This document shows, piece by piece, positions 62,750 through 64,000 of a stretch of DNA of 64,000 nt. A program made the translations under genes and the position numbers. The number at the start of each line of letters is the position of its first letter. Position 1 is the stretch's first letter. The stretch is taken from the NCBI RefSeq assembly GCF_009831455.1, contig NZ_WOWO01000003.1, forward strand, positions 620,001-684,000, in the 5' to 3' direction. This stretch comes from Salinirussus salinus. Lineage in GTDB: Archaea; Halobacteriota; Halobacteria; Halobacteriales; Haloarculaceae. The notes under the pieces are model-generated. The model saw nothing but the letters and a program-made list of their open reading frames with translations, was not told where the DNA came from and did no database searches.

Positions 62750-63831
62750 TCGTCGTCACCTCCGAAGTCGAATTTCTTGCTTCCCGTGGATGCGCGGCGT
62801 TTCCTCCGGTTTTCACGTAGCCGCTGCTTCTGATCCTCGTCCAGCATTTTAGCGAACTCGCCTTCTCTGTCGTCGCTGGAGTTCATCCGCTTCTTCACGC
62901 CACTGGAGGCGGCGTAGCTCAGTCCGACTGCGGCCTGTGAAGCGTCCCAGATTTGTTTTGACACCAACAGGATCATAACGGGAAACGAAACGCCGAGAAT
63001 CCAGTTCGATACTCCCTGGAAGACGGTGTTTCCCTGTCCGCTGAAGAGTGCGAAGGAGAACTTCAGCACCAGCATGTCCAGTGGTGCGATCAGGAGTGCG
63101 GCGAACCATCCGGCTATGAACGTGTCTGCGTATCGTTTGACTCGTGGCAGGCTCCAGCCCAGTGCCAGTAATGGGGAGATGGCGGCGACGAACAGGATGT
63201 AGACGTTCCTGATGTAGAACAGGATGGCAATTGCCAGTAGCAGGATGGCCTGGATAACGTAGGCCAGGACAAGTCCTGTGGAAAGACCCAGTCTTTGCTG
63301 GAACGTGGTTTCGAAGAGCTGTGGTTCGAAGGCGGTGGTCAGTGCGCGTGTGAACTCAATGCTGAGCTGAAGCAAGGGCAGGGAGACAGTGGCGAAGATC
63401 AGTGCAACGACGACTCGTGGAAGGATCTGCCGGACCTCACGGTAACTGACGCCGAGAATCGGGCCGACCATATGGAGTATACCGGCCACAATGAACGCGA
63501 GGGTGGACAGCAGGAATGTCACCAGCAGTACGTCGCTGTGAACGTCTTCTACTGCAGGGTTCCCGTCGACAGAAGGAGTGGCGGTGAGCATCCGGATAAC
63601 GGACGCCCACAACGCTTCACCTAGCTCAATGAATGGCTGGAACAGGACTGACTGAAGAATCTCTGTAAGCGACTTTCCCTCCGTGAAATCCTCTAGGGTC
63701 TCGATTAGTTCACCGAGGAATCCGGTTTGCCGTTCTTCCTCTGTTTCGTGGTCTGCTGCGGCCGGAGCGACGAAGACCGTGCTGAGGACCAACAGGGTCA
63801 ACGCCGCGGCTACGAGTTTTCCCCAGTTCAT
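62746..63831 (-). CDS. VirB6/TrbL-like polytopic membrane protein
   Basis: A 361-residue protein. A Sec-type signal (LVAAALTLLVLSTVFVAPAA then AADHE) is followed by an external segment and about six membrane helices (VLLVTFLLSTLAFIVAGIL, IYILFV-type, FAALLIAPLDMLVLKFSF), then a basic/acidic tail ending FDFGGDDD. This matches channel components of type IV secretion. ATG at 63829-63831 or GTG at 63841-63843 is the start. The gene is coupled to the VirB4-like gene. Confidence 0.8.
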   Translation of the reverse strand: MNWGKLVAAALTLLVLSTVFVAPAAADHETEEERQTGFLGELIETLEDFTEGKSLTEILQSVLFQPFIELGEALWASVIRMLTATPSVDGNPAVEDVHSDVLLVTFLLSTLAFIVAGILHMVGPILGVSYREVRQILPRVVVALIFATVSLPLLQLSIEFTRALTTAFEPQLFETTFQQRLGLSTGLVLAYVIQAILLLAIAILFYIRNVYILFVAAISPLLALGWSLPRVKRYADTFIAGWFAALLIAPLDMLVLKFSFALFSGQGNTVFQGVSNWILGVSFPVMILLVSKQIWDASQAAVGLSYAASSGVKKRMNSSDDREGEFAKMLDEDQKQRLRENRRKRRASTGSKKFDFGGDDD

Positions 63832-63835
63832 TTTT

Positions 63836-64000
63836 TCAGGCACAGATGTTCGCCCCCAGTTGAGCGACGAGGTACGAGGTGATCATATTCGCAGACAGGA
63901 GCAGGATAGCCCCGATCAACCCGTTCTTAGCTATCTTCTTTCCCAGGCGCGTGTAGTCCTGTCCCGGCAGGATCAGGCAGATACCGGCGACCACGAACGT
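63836..64000 (-). CDS. Small membrane protein, VirB2/VirB3-like (partial)
   Basis: The 54-residue C-terminal part of a protein running in from the right edge. TFVVAGICLILPGQDYTRLG and NGLIGAILLLSANMITSYLV are two hydrophobic helices separated by a short basic loop, as in small pilin-like or PrgI-like proteins that precede VirB6-type genes. Stop TGA at 63836-63838. The N-terminus is outside the window. Confidence 0.65.
   Translation of the reverse strand, partial: TFVVAGICLILPGQDYTRLGKKIAKNGLIGAILLLSANMITSYLVAQLGANICA

Larger units (their letters stand above)
46745..64000. mobile_element. Integrated conjugative-type element (right end outside window)
   Basis: The element begins after tRNA-Thr with a tyrosine integrase and runs past the window edge. 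Evidence: an abrupt drop in GC content with many A/T third positions, short dense genes, a toxin-antitoxin pair, defence-type cargo (51.6-56.4 kb) and a type IV secretion-like operon (57.3-64 kb). I saw no second copy of the tRNA-Thr 3' end (GGTTCAAATCCCGGCC) in the remaining sequence, so the right boundary should lie beyond 64,000. No relaxase or replication gene was recognised. Confidence 0.85.

Overview
The window looks like a chromosome segment of a halophilic archaeon (class Halobacteria). Bases 1-46,700 are very GC-rich. The proteins are strongly acidic, several secreted proteins carry twin-arginine lipoprotein signals, and there is a halocyanin, a bacterio-opsin-activator-type regulator, a CetZ tubulin, coenzyme F420 genes and several small protein families I know mainly from haloarchaea. 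I cannot name genus or species from sequence alone; a Haloarcula-like relative is only a guess.

Region 1 (1-46,672) is the chromosome backbone. In order it holds a metal ABC transporter with a near-perfect 16-bp palindromic operator, next to an R2-like ligand-binding oxidase; a ceramidase-like protein lacking the usual nucleophile; TYW1, DUF47, TrpB, cyclophilin and ferredoxin; a five-gene peptide-type ABC transporter operon (11.6-18.1 kb); tRNA-Leu(TAA) with a duplicated 3' end; a TrkA/RAM-domain group; thymidylate kinase; and a cetZ-cofC-cofG group with cofH nearby. These are followed by an MFS carrier, an acyl-CoA synthetase, DUF2891, a rhomboid protease, DUF5784, DUF5786, an Fe-S helicase, small zinc proteins, a Trm5/Taw2 methyltransferase, halocyanin, Hsp20, tRNA-Gly(CCC), NadE and tRNA-Thr(GGT).

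Region 2 (about 46,745 to beyond 64,000) is an integrated mobile element. It begins directly after tRNA-Thr with a tyrosine integrase. Base composition falls sharply and the genes are short and tightly packed. Its left half carries an integrase promoter with a perfect palindrome, small zinc/HTH/RadC-like proteins, a ribbon-helix-helix/RelE toxin-antitoxin pair and a phosphoesterase. Its right half is a tightly overlapping minus-strand transfer operon: a small membrane protein (cut by the window end), a VirB6-like membrane protein, a VirB4-like ATPase, an unknown protein, a VirD4/TraD-like ATPase and a winged-helix protein. No relaxase and no second attachment site was seen before the window ends.

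Between these halves (51.6-56.4 kb) lies the most interesting cargo. A CARF-like/winged-helix regulator (HFX_2341 type) is divergent from a co-directional cluster: a TGT-like TIM-barrel protein, a CD-NTase-like nucleotidyltransferase with a low-complexity N-terminus, a SLATT-type two-membrane-segment protein, and a second, different CD-NTase-like nucleotidyltransferase. This reads as a CBASS-like anti-phage signalling locus that combines part of a type IV CBASS (TGT-like Cap10 plus cyclase) with a classical SLATT-plus-cyclase pair. The CARF-like protein is a plausible sensor of the nucleotide made. The functional assignment is inference from motifs and gene order; no search was run.
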